Source of the DNA: an uncultured Bacteroidales bacterium
GTDB lineage: Bacteria; Bacteroidota; Bacteroidia; Bacteroidales; Bacteroidaceae
Assembly (NCBI GenBank): GCA_937876995.1
Contig: CALEFD010000107.1
Span: 15,394 to 79,393 of the forward strand
Direction: 5' to 3'
Length of the DNA: 64,000 bases
Shown here: positions 24,008-33,700 of the stretch, in pieces
Position numbering within the stretch: position 1 is the first letter of the stretch
Layout of the letters: the number at the start of each line of letters is the position of its first letter
The notes under the pieces: generated by a model
Databases searched by the model: none
Seen by the model: only the letters and a program-made list of their open reading frames with translations
What the model was told of the DNA's origin: nothing
Translations under genes and position numbers: made by a program

Positions 24008-25008
24008 AACCCACCATAAATATCCTCTACAAGATATTCCACTGTTTGAGGATTTATTCTTACACGTTCCACTCCGGCAGGCTGGAAAAACATCCTTAAC
24101 CCAACCTTATCTGAACTATTATTTAAAATATCATTATAGTCTGCAACAACAGTAAAATCGGATTCCGACACATTATCGTATTCAGACATCTTTACCCAAA
24201 AGACAACTGTCACTCTGGAAGGAAATGATTTCAGCATTTTTCCGGGTGGAAAGTTTACGCCTTGAATAGGAATGGTGAGGCTTTTTTCTGTATAATGAGA
24301 AGAACAGATTGTAAGTTCTACAGTTTCATCATCCAAATAGACACCCGGTACAGGCTTAATCTTTGTAGTCAATCTAACCGTGTCAGCATTAATCTCCACA
24401 TTATTCAAGTCTGCATAAAGAGCCTCTACATTCTGTGCTCTATCTGTAACAAATGCAGAAATAGAATCCGGGGTAAAGTAAAAACCATCCATAATGTACT
24501 GATTTGGACTCTCTGTAGTTCCATTAAACACCAACGGAAGTTTTTTCAGTTCCTGATTTTCATATATAAACGACAATGTATCAGGCTCTATAGAACGAAT
24601 CACCACACCCGGAGATACGATATTCTCTATAGAATCTCTGATATAATTAGAAGGCAACACAGCTCTACCTTGAGATAGTTTATATGACAAAGCATTAATA
24701 TCCAAAGACTTAACCTTACTATGAGAAGATTTCCACAATGCCATACCCTTTCCATTCAGTGTTACAACAACTTTATCGGAAGCATAATCGGTAAGCCTGA
24801 TATTGTCTGGAACATCTATTATCTGTACAGGTATTTGAATGGCATATTCATAAGTTTTACCCATCTTCTGAGCAAACCAGAACAGAAAGGTCATAGCCAA
24901 AAACAAAAGAAAAACCGAAAGTTCCCCATCAAACATTGCACGAAGGGAAACTCCGATTTTCTTTAGCATCTTTGCCAATTTGATAGAGAAGGTTTTACGC
25001 GCCTTCAT
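24001..25008 (-). CDS. YbbR-like (CdaR-type) domain membrane protein
   Basis: 335 residues. A single membrane segment at about 30-48 (LSVFLLFLAMTFLFWFAQ) follows a basic cytoplasmic N-terminus. The extracytoplasmic part consists of YbbR repeats (for example IPVQIIDVPDNIRLTDYASDKVVVTLNG and IPIQGVNFPPGKMLKSFPSRVTVVF). In Firmicutes YbbR/CdaR regulates a diadenylate cyclase. In Bacteroidetes the gene stands between yajC and coaE and its role is not settled. It overlaps coaE by 7 bp and lies 11 nt after yajC. Confidence 0.85.
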   Translation of the reverse strand: MKARKTFSIKLAKMLKKIGVSLRAMFDGELSVFLLFLAMTFLFWFAQKMGKTYEYAIQIPVQIIDVPDNIRLTDYASDKVVVTLNGKGMALWKSSHSKVKSLDINALSYKLSQGRAVLPSNYIRDSIENIVSPGVVIRSIEPDTLSFIYENQELKKLPLVFNGTTESPNQYIMDGFYFTPDSISAFVTDRAQNVEALYADLNNVEINADTVRLTTKIKPVPGVYLDDETVELTICSSHYTEKSLTIPIQGVNFPPGKMLKSFPSRVTVVFWVKMSEYDNVSESDFTVVADYNDILNNSSDKVGLRMFFQPAGVERVRINPQTVEYLVEDIYGGLW

Positions 25009-25019
25009 ATATCAGTATA

Positions 25020-25469
25020 TTAAGCTTTTTCTTCTTTCTTTTCTGCCTTCTCTTTCTTTGACTTCTTAGGCTGTGGAGCCGGCTGAACTGTAGGAACAGG
25101 ATTTACATAGCGCTTATCAACCTTAATTTTGATATTCTGAGCAACTTCAATGCTTACAGATACATCGTCTATATCCTTGATCTTACCAAAAATACCTGTA
25201 CTTGTTACTACTTCCTGGTCTCTCTGAAGTGAGTTACGGAATTTTTCACCCTCCTTATCGCGACGAGGACGCATCATAAACATCATCATCACCAATAGTA
25301 AGATCATCCATATCATCATACCACCACCAAAACCACTGCCACTCTGAGCACCGCTTTCTGTAGGTTCATTAAGATTTACATCCTGTGACTGAACAAAAGT
25401 CATTATCTCTTGAGATTCTACAACCTCTACAACACCCGAATAAGGGTTTAATGATAAAATTTTTGACAT
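25020..25469 (-). CDS. yajC: Preprotein translocase subunit YajC
   Basis: 149 residues from the first ATG. The conserved core is a single membrane segment (GGGMMIWMILLLVMMMFMMRP) followed by FRNSLQRDQEVVTSTGIFGKI, typical of YajC, an accessory SecDF-associated inner-membrane protein. The first 22 residues are unusual for the family, so the ATG at 25403 (MTFVQSQD) may be the true start. The Lys/Glu/Pro-rich tail is low complexity. Operonic with nusB upstream and ybbR downstream. Confidence 0.9.
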   Translation of the reverse strand: MSKILSLNPYSGVVEVVESQEIMTFVQSQDVNLNEPTESGAQSGSGFGGGMMIWMILLLVMMMFMMRPRRDKEGEKFRNSLQRDQEVVTSTGIFGKIKDIDDVSVSIEVAQNIKIKVDKRYVNPVPTVQPAPQPKKSKKEKAEKKEEKA

Positions 25470-25487
25470 AATATTTTTTTTCTTTAA

Positions 25488-26396
25488 TTATTTATTCAAT
25501 TCTCCACTACGCACCAGTTCTTTTGAAATTGTATCCAGCATTCCGTTCACAAAACTTGCACTTCCGGGGGTACTCAGATACTTAGTCATCTCCACGTATT
25601 CATTTATAGTCACTTTCAGAGGAATAGCCGGGAATGACATCATTTCTGCGTATGCAGCCTGTATAATCAGCACATCCATAAATGCCAAACGACTGGGATC
25701 CCAACGATTACAATGTTGCGAAATAATGGCGCGACACTTCTCTTCCATATCGATACCGTTTTTCAACAGTTCATTACCAAATGTACTGCTTTCCTGATCT
25801 TTATATGCCTGAAGCAATGGTTGTTCCGCCCCATTTTTCTCTTCAAAAGATTTGATAGTCTTAAGCACAAATGAATCTATCAGATTCTTATCGCCGTTCC
25901 AATAGATATTCTCCTGTTCAAGCACTTCATCAAGAGCATCGTTATTTTCAATGTATTTCTTGTAGATTTTTCTGCACAACAGTTTATCGGCTTCATAATC
26001 AAATACATCTTCCTGATAATACTCTTCCAGCTCTTCACCGGATAATACCTGATCGTACAATGCTTTAACTGTATCTGACAGCCAAGACATGTCTTCTTCT
26101 GCAAAGTACGATGCAAGCGATTCATTTATTTCCAACTGAGACAACAATCTGTTTTCCGCAAAAAGCAACTCTTTACGGGAAACATGGTCATTCATCTTCT
26201 GTTTACGGGTTATCTGTTTTAATGAATAGCGGCGCAATGCCACCAACAGATATAGCAGGGTATGATAAAGCGAGTATGCACTATTTACACTTTCGGAAAG
26301 TTCGCGTTCTGCCGAAGCCAACTTACTATCTCCGTTTTGGTAATAAGCATACATTACCTGCACAACTTTCAATCTAATGAGAACTCTATTGATCAT
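25488..26396 (-). CDS. nusB: Transcription antitermination factor NusB
   Basis: 302 residues from ATG 26396 (MINRVLIRLKVVQVMYAYYQ); the longer frame to 26483 runs through a promoter box. The C-terminal about 130 residues carry the canonical NusB fold (FGNELLKNGIDM, WDPSRLAFMDVLIIQAAYAEM, PLKVTINEYVEMTKYLSTPGSASFVNGMLD). The long N-terminal half is the usual extended Bacteroidetes form. It binds boxA RNA with S10 and supports rRNA antitermination. It heads the five-gene operon, with a minus-strand TACTTTTG box 31 nt upstream. Confidence 0.95.
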   Translation of the reverse strand: MINRVLIRLKVVQVMYAYYQNGDSKLASAERELSESVNSAYSLYHTLLYLLVALRRYSLKQITRKQKMNDHVSRKELLFAENRLLSQLEINESLASYFAEEDMSWLSDTVKALYDQVLSGEELEEYYQEDVFDYEADKLLCRKIYKKYIENNDALDEVLEQENIYWNGDKNLIDSFVLKTIKSFEEKNGAEQPLLQAYKDQESSTFGNELLKNGIDMEEKCRAIISQHCNRWDPSRLAFMDVLIIQAAYAEMMSFPAIPLKVTINEYVEMTKYLSTPGSASFVNGMLDTISKELVRSGELNK

Positions 26397-26426
26397 GACT
26401 ATTTCACAACTCAATCTTACGGAGTG

Positions 26427-26434
26427 CAAAAGTA
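26427..26434 (-). promoter_or_regulatory. -7 promoter box TACTTTTG for the nusB operon
   Basis: Minus-strand TAnnTTTG match, 31 nt upstream of ATG 26396. It supports that start. Confidence 0.5.
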
Positions 26435-26551
26435 CAAACAATTTTGCATATAATATGATTTGACGCACCAAAATAAAGCACAATAATAATATTTAGCATT
26501 TCCCTTGGAATAATAGATACTTTTTGTTACATTCGTAAAAATTTTTGTGCG

Positions 26552-26950
26552 ATGGACAAATACAACAATACAAGTAGTAGTTTTGAAAAGGACATAATCT
26601 ATTCAGAAACTGTTAAGGCAGGCAAACGTATCTATTATTTAGATGTTCGCAAGACCAAGAAGGACGAATTTTACCTTTCTATAACGGAGAGCAAAAAGAT
26701 AGTCCCGGACGGAGATGGTAATCAACAAGTTAGCTTTGAAAAGCATAAAATATTCCTGTATAGAGAAGACTTTTCCAATTTCATAGACGGCCTGTCGAAA
26801 ACCATTCGATTCATCCAGGAAGCAACAGTTAAACAAGAGGAGAAGAATACTGAAACAGAAGAGGCAACTGACAGCAACCAGTCCCAAGAAAATATTGTAT
26901 CAGTAGAGAAAGATAGCAACGTAGAAGACGAATTCAATTTTGATTTCTAA
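26552..26950 (+). CDS. DUF3276/PUR-domain nucleic-acid-binding protein
   Basis: 132 residues. The first about 90 residues fit the single PUR repeat of the bacterial PUR-alpha family (DUF3276): IYSETVKAGKRIYYLDVRKTKKDEFYLSITESKK, then KHKIFLYREDFSNFIDGL. The C-terminus is acidic low complexity (EEKNTETEEATD ... VEDEFNFDF). PUR domains bind single-stranded nucleic acid, and the solved bacterial homologue (Borrelia BpuR) has the same fold. Cytoplasmic; a global regulatory role is possible. It is divergent from nusB. Confidence 0.85.
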   Translation: MDKYNNTSSSFEKDIIYSETVKAGKRIYYLDVRKTKKDEFYLSITESKKIVPDGDGNQQVSFEKHKIFLYREDFSNFIDGLSKTIRFIQEATVKQEEKNTETEEATDSNQSQENIVSVEKDSNVEDEFNFDF

Positions 26951-26957
26951 AATACAT

Positions 26958-26988
26958 TTTGTCATACAAAGTTTTTTTTGTACCTTTG
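26958..26988 (+). promoter_or_regulatory. Promoter of rplY-pth-S4 operon
   Basis: TTTG at 26958-26961, a 19-nt spacer, and TACCTTTG at 26981-26988: a near-consensus Bacteroidetes promoter giving a leader of about 85 nt before rplY. Confidence 0.65.
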
Positions 26989-27008
26989 CGTCCGCTTTTG
27001 CATAGTGA

Positions 27009-27023
27009 CATACCAAAGGTATG
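27009..27023 (+). promoter_or_regulatory. Leader hairpin upstream of rplY
   Basis: CATACC-AAA-GGTATG within the 5' leader. It has no T-run, so it is not a terminator. A candidate protein-binding leader structure for L25 or a translation control element; low confidence. Confidence 0.35.
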
Positions 27024-27078
27024 GTAAACGTGTGATGGTGAATTGAATATTAACAATTTAGAGTAACACTTATTTAAA

Positions 27079-27675
27079 ATGAAAAGTATTGACATTAAAG
27101 GTACAGCACGTACCGGTTTTGGCAAAAAGAATGCCAATCTGTTGAGAAAAGAGAACTTGATTCCTTGCAATCTTTATGGTGTAGAAAGAGACGAAAATGG
27201 TCTTCCTGTAGCAACTGCATTCAGTGTACAGACTGAAGAAGTTCGTAACTTGGTATATTCACCAGACATCTATGTTGTAAATTTGACAATTGATGGTAAG
27301 ACTGTTCTTGCAGTAATGAGAGAAATCCAGTTCCATGCAGTAAAGGACAATATCCTTCACATAGATTTCTATCAGGTTACTGAAGACAAACCAATAGTAA
27401 TGGACGTTCCTTTGAAGCTTAAAGGTTTGGCTGTTGGTGTAAAAGCCGGTGGTAAACTACAGCAGATTATGCGTCGCGTTAAGGTTAAGGCCCTTTACAA
27501 CCTTATCCCTGAAAAGATTGAAGTTGACGTTACAAATCTTGAAATTGGTAAAGCTATCAAGGTTGGCGATTTGTCATACGAAGGTTTGGAATTCACAAAT
27601 TCAAAAGAAGCAGTTCTTTGCACAGTTGCTGCTACACGTTCAGCTGCTAAGAATGCTGCTACAGAAGAAGCTTAA
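27079..27675 (+). CDS. rplY: 50S ribosomal protein L25 (Ctc form)
   Basis: 198 residues, the long two-domain Ctc-type L25. The N-terminal L25 domain has GTARTGFGKKNANLLRKENLIPCNLYG and the beta domain has FHAVKDNILHIDFYQV. The C-terminal TL5-like domain has VDVPLKLKGLAVGVKAGGKLQQIMR-type sequence and IEVDVTNLEIGKAIKVGDL. It binds 5S rRNA. An Ala-rich tail ends the protein. It starts an operon with pth (12-nt gap) and the S4 protein, an arrangement common in many bacteria. Confidence 0.95.
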   Translation: MKSIDIKGTARTGFGKKNANLLRKENLIPCNLYGVERDENGLPVATAFSVQTEEVRNLVYSPDIYVVNLTIDGKTVLAVMREIQFHAVKDNILHIDFYQVTEDKPIVMDVPLKLKGLAVGVKAGGKLQQIMRRVKVKALYNLIPEKIEVDVTNLEIGKAIKVGDLSYEGLEFTNSKEAVLCTVAATRSAAKNAATEEA

Positions 27676-27687
27676 TAGTATAGCATA

Positions 27688-28251
27688 ATGAAATATCTGA
27701 TTGTGGGATTGGGTAATCCGGGGGATGAATACCAAGACACCCGCCACAACATAGGATTCATGGTATTGGATGCCCTCGCAAAGGCATCCAATACTGTTTT
27801 TCAAGACAAAAGGTATGGTTATGTAGCCGAAATGTCTGTGAAAAACTGCCGTCTTGTGCTTCTTAAGCCTACCACCTTTATGAATCTTAGCGGAAATGCA
27901 GTAAGATACTGGATGAACAAAGAGAACATTGAACCTGAACGCCTTTTGGTTGTAACCGATGATTTGGCTCTACCCTTAGGAAAGATAAGGCTTAAAGGTA
28001 AAGGTAGCGATGGTGGACACAACGGTTTGGGTAATATTATCCAGACAATATCTACGCAGCAATTTGCAAGACTACGTTTTGGAATAGGCAATGATTTCCC
28101 TATGGGCGCACAAATAAGATTTGTATTGGATCCATTTTTCCCCGAAGAGAAAAAGATACTTGAAGAGCGTATCCCTATTGCAGCTGAAGCAGTCAAGAAT
28201 TTTTGCCTTTCAGGACTTGCAGACACTATGTGCAAATTCAACAACAAATAG
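27688..28251 (+). CDS. pth: Peptidyl-tRNA hydrolase
   Basis: 187 residues, usual length. The catalytic His lies in DTRHNIGF, with partner motifs GLGNPGDEY at the N-terminus, [22 protein letters not shown] and [12 protein letters not shown]. It recycles peptidyl-tRNA released from stalled ribosomes. The gene sits 12 nt after rplY and 7 nt before the S4 gene, in one operon. Confidence 0.97.
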   Translation: MKYLIVGLGNPGDEYQDTRHNIGFMVLDALAKASNTVFQDKRYGYVAEMSVKNCRLVLLKPTTFMNLSGNAVRYWMNKENIEPERLLVVTDDLALPLGKIRLKGKGSDGGHNGLGNIIQTISTQQFARLRFGIGNDFPMGAQIRFVLDPFFPEEKKILEERIPIAAEAVKNFCLSGLADTMCKFNNK

Positions 28252-28258
28252 AGTTTAT

Positions 28259-28660
28259 ATGGAGGCACGTATTGACAAATGGCTTTGGGCTGTTCGCATT
28301 TTCAAAACAAGAACCATTGCAGCAGAAGCATGCAAAAAGGGGCGTATATCCATTAACGGAGAGAGTGCAAAACCTTCAAAAATGGTCAAAGACGGCGACA
28401 CAGTAGATGTTAGAAAGCCCCCTATTACCTACTCTTTTAAAGTACTGCAAGCTATTCAAAACAGAGTAGGAGCAAAACTTGTACCGGAGATGTTGGAGAA
28501 CATAACACCTCAGTCACAGTATGACATCCTGGAGATGAACAAGATAGGCGGTTTTGCAAAACGAGCAGCCGGCACAGGGCGACCTACCAAGAAAGAACGT
28601 CGCGATATGGAAGATTTTCTTTTGGAATTTGATGATATGGAAGAGTGGTTGGATGAATAA
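28259..28660 (+). CDS. S4-domain RNA-binding heat-shock protein, HslR-like
   Basis: 133 residues from ATG 28259 (MEARIDKWLWAVRIFKTRT). The frame is open further into pth but that part is not homologous. The S4 domain occupies about residues 2-60 (IDKWLWAVR, CKKGRISINGESAKPSKMVKDGDTV). A basic then acidic tail follows (GRPTKKERRDMEDFLLEFDDMEEWLDE). HslR/Hsp15 proteins bind 50S subunits carrying stalled peptidyl-tRNA, which fits the adjacent pth gene. Its last codons form one arm of a terminator. Confidence 0.9.
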   Translation: MEARIDKWLWAVRIFKTRTIAAEACKKGRISINGESAKPSKMVKDGDTVDVRKPPITYSFKVLQAIQNRVGAKLVPEMLENITPQSQYDILEMNKIGGFAKRAAGTGRPTKKERRDMEDFLLEFDDMEEWLDE

Positions 28661-28673
28661 TTCTACCACTCTT
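28641..28673. terminator. Bidirectional terminator built from the coding ends of two convergent genes
   Basis: AAGAGTGGT (28641-28649) and ACCACTCTT (28665-28673) flank a 15-nt loop holding both stop codons (28658-28660 and 28663-28665). A run of seven T follows on the plus strand. Confidence 0.7.
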
Positions 28674-29892
28674 TTTTTGCAGACAGTTCAATTATCTTAA
28701 CAACTGTCATCATAGCTTTTTCCATACTCTGAACAGGAACCCATTCATAACGGCCATGGAAATTCAGACCACCGGCAAACAGGTTAGGACAAGGAAGTCC
28801 TTTGAATGAAAGCTGGGCGCCATCGGTACCACCACGAATAGGAACCTTTCTAGGTGTTACTCCTATCTGCGTCATAGCTTCACAGGCCAGATCCACCACG
28901 TATGGTACAGGATCAATCTTCTCCTTCATGTTATAATACTGGTCCGACACCTCTACGGTCACAGTTTCAGCACCAAATTTATTGTTCATTATATCTGCCA
29001 CCTTTTTAACAAACTCTTTTCTATGTTCAAAGCTTGCTCTGTTGTGGTCACGTATTATATATATTAGTTCTGCATGATCTACCTCCGCATTAATTGCAAT
29101 AAGATGATAGAAACCTTGATAACCTTCGGTTGTTTCCGGTGTCTGGTCATGCGGGAACAGGTTTATAAGTTCGGCTACCAATAAAGATGCATTAACCATC
29201 TTTCCTTTAGCATAACCGGGATGCACCTCCAACCCCTGAATTTTGAATACTGCTTTAGCCGCATTGAAGTTTTCAAACTCCATCTCTCCTACTTCACCAC
29301 CATCTACTGTATATCCAAATTCGCATCCAAATCTTTCAACATCGAAATGCGCGGCTCCCATACCAATCTCTTCGTCCGGATTGAATGCTATCCTTACCTT
29401 TCCGTGTTCAATTTCCGGATGTTTCTGCAAATAGGCAATAGCTGATACTATTTCAGCTATACCGGCCTTATCGTCTGCGCCAAGTAGTGTTGTTCCGTCT
29501 GTAACAATTAAATCTTCACCCTTATGTGCCAATAATTCAGGAAAAAGAGATGGAGAAAGAACTATATTCTGTTCTTTGTTTAGGCAGATATCACCACCAT
29601 CATAGTTTTCTACTATTCTGGGGTTAACATCCTTACCACTCATTGAAGGACTGGTATCCATGTGGGCAATAAAACCTATAACCGGAATCTTTTTATCAGT
29701 ATTTGCCGGAAGAGTTGCATACAGATATCCCATATCGTCAAGGTATATCTCTTGCAATCCCATAGTCTCCAACTCTGCTTTTAGTTGACGTGCTAAATTC
29801 TTCTGTTTTTCTGTACTTGGTACACTGTTTGAATATTCATCAGACTGTGTATCTACTGCAACATACGATAAAAATCTATTTACCAGCTCCAT
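28663..29892 (-). CDS. pepT: Peptidase T (tripeptide aminopeptidase)
   Basis: 409 residues, family M20B. The zinc ligands are visible: H77-M-D79 ([13 protein letters not shown]), then [14 protein letters not shown] (bridging Asp), [10 protein letters not shown] (catalytic Glu and ligand), YTVDGGE and a C-terminal ligand region [15 protein letters not shown]. It removes the N-terminal residue of tripeptides in the cytoplasm. Monocistronic. It converges with the S4 gene; the two stops are 2 nt apart. Confidence 0.97.
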   Translation of the reverse strand: MELVNRFLSYVAVDTQSDEYSNSVPSTEKQKNLARQLKAELETMGLQEIYLDDMGYLYATLPANTDKKIPVIGFIAHMDTSPSMSGKDVNPRIVENYDGGDICLNKEQNIVLSPSLFPELLAHKGEDLIVTDGTTLLGADDKAGIAEIVSAIAYLQKHPEIEHGKVRIAFNPDEEIGMGAAHFDVERFGCEFGYTVDGGEVGEMEFENFNAAKAVFKIQGLEVHPGYAKGKMVNASLLVAELINLFPHDQTPETTEGYQGFYHLIAINAEVDHAELIYIIRDHNRASFEHRKEFVKKVADIMNNKFGAETVTVEVSDQYYNMKEKIDPVPYVVDLACEAMTQIGVTPRKVPIRGGTDGAQLSFKGLPCPNLFAGGLNFHGRYEWVPVQSMEKAMMTVVKIIELSAKKEW

Positions 29893-30039
29893 TTTGTTAT
29901 ATCATTAATTGGTTACACATTCATATATAAGACAACAATGTCTCATCATTGTTTTGTAAAATTATACAAAAATATTGTGAAAGCACTCTTGTTTTCAAAA
30001 TATTCTCCACAATAGAGATAAAATTCGGTTATTTATGCT

Positions 30040-30047
30040 TACCTTTG
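30040..30047 (+). promoter_or_regulatory. -7 promoter box TACCTTTG for the SRP RNA
   Basis: Exact TAnnTTTG match directly before the predicted 5' end of the RNA. Confidence 0.6.
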
Positions 30048-30049
30048 CA

Positions 30050-30152
30050 GTGGGTAAGTCCTACACGGCCAGCTCCCTCCGAATCCTCCAGGGCTTGACG
30101 GCAGCAAAGGTAGGCAGGTTGTAGCGGCGCGATGTAGCAAGCTTACCCACCC
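30050..30152 (+). ncRNA. ffs: Small signal recognition particle RNA (4.5S-type)
   Basis: About 100 nt. The ends pair: GTGGGTAAG (30050-30058) with CTTACCCAC (30142-30150). The centre carries the domain IV pattern: CCAGG on one strand (near 30089), a short apical loop, then the AGCA and GGTA elements on the other (near 30103-30112), the Ffh-binding asymmetric/symmetric loop motif. It has a consensus promoter upstream and a strong terminator downstream. It works with Ffh to target membrane proteins. Confidence 0.85.
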
Positions 30153-30155
30153 CAT

Positions 30156-30189
30156 AAAAGATGCCGATCTTTTCAGACCGGCATCTTTT
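30156..30189. terminator. Bidirectional terminator between SRP RNA and thioesterase gene
   Basis: GATGCCG / CGGCATC plus A/T flanks (AAAA ... TTTTCTTTT) on both sides. Confidence 0.85.
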
Positions 30190-30192
30190 CTT

Positions 30193-30606
30193 TTACATAA
30201 GCGAATCAAAATGATTCTCTATCTTCTTAGAATAGCCTTGAGCAGTGAATGTTGCTATATGAACACCGTCCTGATTCTTTACAATAACCTGAGCGGCAGG
30301 AATCTTAGGATGATTTTGCAAAAATGAACCTTCGGCAGTCAATGTATCACCTATTTGTCCAGATAGATGATAATAGATGGTTGAATTAATAGCAAAAGAC
30401 ATATAACCTCTGGAATTCACCAATGCAGCAAATACAAGGTCGGCAAGTGTAAATACAGCGCCACCCTGACAAATTCCACCTGCGTTACTATGAGCATCAG
30501 TAACCTTCATTGTTGCAGATGCATAATTTTCTCTAATCTCCTCAATCCTAATACCGTTTGCAGCTGCAAACTTATCTCCTTCATTCAAAAATTCTTTTAG
30601 TGTCAT
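30193..30606 (-). CDS. PaaI-type hotdog-fold acyl-CoA thioesterase
   Basis: 137 residues from ATG 30606 (MTLKEFLNEGD); the open frame continues upstream but that part is not family-like. The hotdog core has HSNAGGICQGGAVFTLADLVFAA followed by TIYYHLSGQIGDTLTAEG, typical of PaaI/YdiI thioesterases. The usual H-G-G at the end of the active-site helix is Q-G-G here. Likely hydrolyses an aryl- or acyl-CoA in the cytoplasm; the substrate is unknown. Monocistronic. Confidence 0.85.
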   Translation of the reverse strand: MTLKEFLNEGDKFAAANGIRIEEIRENYASATMKVTDAHSNAGGICQGGAVFTLADLVFAALVNSRGYMSFAINSTIYYHLSGQIGDTLTAEGSFLQNHPKIPAAQVIVKNQDGVHIATFTAQGYSKKIENHFDSLM

Positions 30607-30678
30607 AAGCTCATAATTTATTAAGACGAAGTTACTACAAATATTTTGGTTAATATAGTATAACGGCACAAAAAAAAA

Positions 30679-30698
30679 GGAAAGGATTGCTCCTTTCC
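30679..30698 (-). terminator. Terminator of the outer-membrane beta-barrel gene
   Basis: Minus-strand GGAAAGG / CCTTTCC followed by a run of nine or more T. Confidence 0.8.
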
Positions 30699-30723
30699 CT
30701 TTTGGATTTGTATGTGTATGTTA

Positions 30724-33700
30724 TTAGAACATCATACCTCCGCCGCCGAAGCCGCCGCCGAAACCGCCGCCGCCCATCATGCCGCCGCCCATGCCGCCGC
30801 CAAAGCCGCCCATGCCACCGCCGAAGCCGCCCATGCCGCCGCGCATTCCACGCATATTCTGACGAGCCTCCTTATCACCAAACACCTGGATACGATATGA
30901 GAAGTTCACCATAAAGTATGTGTTAATTGTCTGGTTGAATGAGTCAGTACGGCTGGTTGCTGTCATAGAACGGTTAACATCACTACGCTGGTTCAGGATA
31001 TCATAGAAGTTAACAGAGATTGTACCCTTGTTACCCTTCAATACTGATACTGACATACCGGCATTCCAGATAAGTTCGTCTGTATTCATTTCTGCTGAAT
31101 AACCTCTACGGCTTGACATCATCATATCAGAGATAATACGTAAGCTTCTCCAAGGCAAAAGTACTGATACGCTAGGACCATAGCTGAAATCGAATGTATT
31201 CATTTCACGTTCAGGCTGCAAGTCGTTAGTACTGTTGCTGTATCTAAAGTTACCCTGCAATGCTACATCAATATAGTCGTTACGATATGCAACATCCAAT
31301 CTTTCGTTTACACCAGTTGTTAAAGTAGTTCTCAATTCAGATTCTTTACCCATAATTGAAGCCCAACCTTCCTGATGGCTAAAGTTAACAGATGTATTTG
31401 AGTTTACTGTCAATCTTGAATCGAGCATTGAAAGCATAGCGTTAAGATTACCACTTGTATTCCAGTTTGCGAAGATACCATCCAGGTTAACCGGCTGACT
31501 GATTGTACCACCGTCATTGTTCAAAGTCACCTTATTGGTAATCTGACGAATTGTATTTGAGAATGATCCACCAAAGCTGATACTTGACATTGATGTAGGA
31601 TCATACTTCTGATAGTTCAAATTCAAGCTGTTTGAGAATGTAGGTTTCAAACCAGGGTTACCCATTGAAATAGCCAAAGGGTTGGAGTTATCAGTAATAT
31701 CAAGCAACTGAGTCATGCTAGGCTGTGATGTACGACCGTTATAACGGAATGTCAAGCTTTCCTGACGTGTCCAACGATAACGCATATTCACTGTAGGAGT
31801 CCAGTTAAATACTGTACGTGACAACATTGTATCAAGACCCATGTAGTTGTAGTTCATCTTTGAGTGCTGTGGAAGAGCAGACAAACCAAATGTAAGATTC
31901 AATTTTTCTGTTACCTTACGCAACTGAAGCTGAATGGTCTGGTCAAAGTTCTCGTAGTAGCTCAACTGACTGAGTGAATCGTCTTTGAACTGCATATAGT
32001 TATCTTCCAATACCCAGTCTGGCATTCCCCAGAATTCGTATGCACCTGTTTGTGGCAAATCGTATGTAGAACGATCACTACGTGAATAGTTGTATGAGAA
32101 CTGATAGCTTAACTGCAAATATGTCTGATTTGCCAATGGCTCAGTATATGAAATCTGAGTTCTGAGGCTTCTGTTTTTACTTGGATTATCGTTATATCTG
32201 TTGTAAATTGTTGTATCTCTACGACCTATATTACCGGTAAAGTCCATGAAAGAACGAATCTGGTCGTTACGTGAATATGAATCACTGGTACTTGTTGACA
32301 ATGAATAGTTCGCATTCAAAGAGATATTTCTACCCGGTTTGTCAAATCTTTGGGTAAACAATATATTACCACTTGTTGACATACTGTTGCTTTCGCTCAG
32401 TGAGTTACTATTCTGACTATTCCACAAAGCATTATTAAGTGAATCCAAATAATTAGCTAAAGGATCTAAATCTGTTGATTCAAAAACAGTTTCATCATCA
32501 AGAGGATTTGTAGCGTACTTGTATGGATCCTTATTAAATGTCTTTGAAATATTCTTAGACGTACTACCTGATTCGCTGTAAGAGAACTGAGGAGTAAAGA
32601 TAAGACTGGTCTTTTCGCTCTGGTTCCATTCAAAACGCAACTGACCGCTAACGCTTGTGCTACCATTTGAGTTAGAACCTTCTCTGTTAGACCATGTATG
32701 CATACCACCTGCATAGAAGTTTTCAGAAGCAGTCTTTGACTGTGATTCAGAATCTCTATGGCTTACGTTGATACTACCACCTATTTCATATTTGTATGAA
32801 TCGTCTGAGATTTCAGGGCCAAGGTTACGAGCAAAGTTCATACCACCATTGTAGTTTTTGCTCAAACCACCACCGAAACCGCCCATACCGCGCATTCCGC
32901 CAAAGCCACCGATACCGCCACCGATACCGCCGCCCATCATACCACCGGCTGACTGACCTGCTGATGCCATAATGGTCATCTGACGATCTTCACCAAAACG
33001 GTTTACGTTAGCGTTTACGTTATAGAGATCTTCTACTTCGTATGAAGTTTCCTGCAATGGACGACCATAACCTACGCCAACATTACCAAACCAACCCTGA
33101 GCCATACCCTTTTTAACAGTAAGGTCAAGAACGGTTTCGTCGTTACCATCGTCAATACCTGTCTGACGAGCCAAGTCACTCTGTTTGTCGTATGTCTTGA
33201 TTTTTTCAATCATATCTGCAGTAAGGTTGTTCAATGCAACAGATCTGTCGTTATCAAAGAATTCCTTACCATTAACAAGAATTCTAGAGATAGTCTTACC
33301 GTTTACGGTAATGTTACCATCGCTGGTAATCTGTACGCCCGGAAGTTTACGAACAAGATCTTCTACTGAAGAACCCTCCGGCAAACGATAAGCATCACTG
33401 TTAAATACTACGGTATCGCCTACCATCTGTACTTTCGCAAGTGCTGCTGTTACAACTACGTCAGAAAGAATCTGAGCATCACCTTTCAGAGTAATCTTTC
33501 CAAGATCGTTGTTTCTGTTACCTGCTCTAAGAGTAAACTCTTTATCGGTAGTAATGTAACCCATGTATGAAACACGTGCTACATAAGTACCTGCTTTCAA
33601 ACCTGAAAGAGTGAAAGCACCATCATCTTCTGTAGAAGTACCGTTAATGTAGGTTGAATCCGGAAGTTCATACACCTGAATATTAGCCGGGAACAGTGGT

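Noticed and set aside
30687..30914. Arg-rich and Ala/His-rich plus-strand open frames
   Set aside because: They are antisense readings of the Gly/Met-rich tail of the outer-membrane protein gene; composition comes from the CCGCC repeats.
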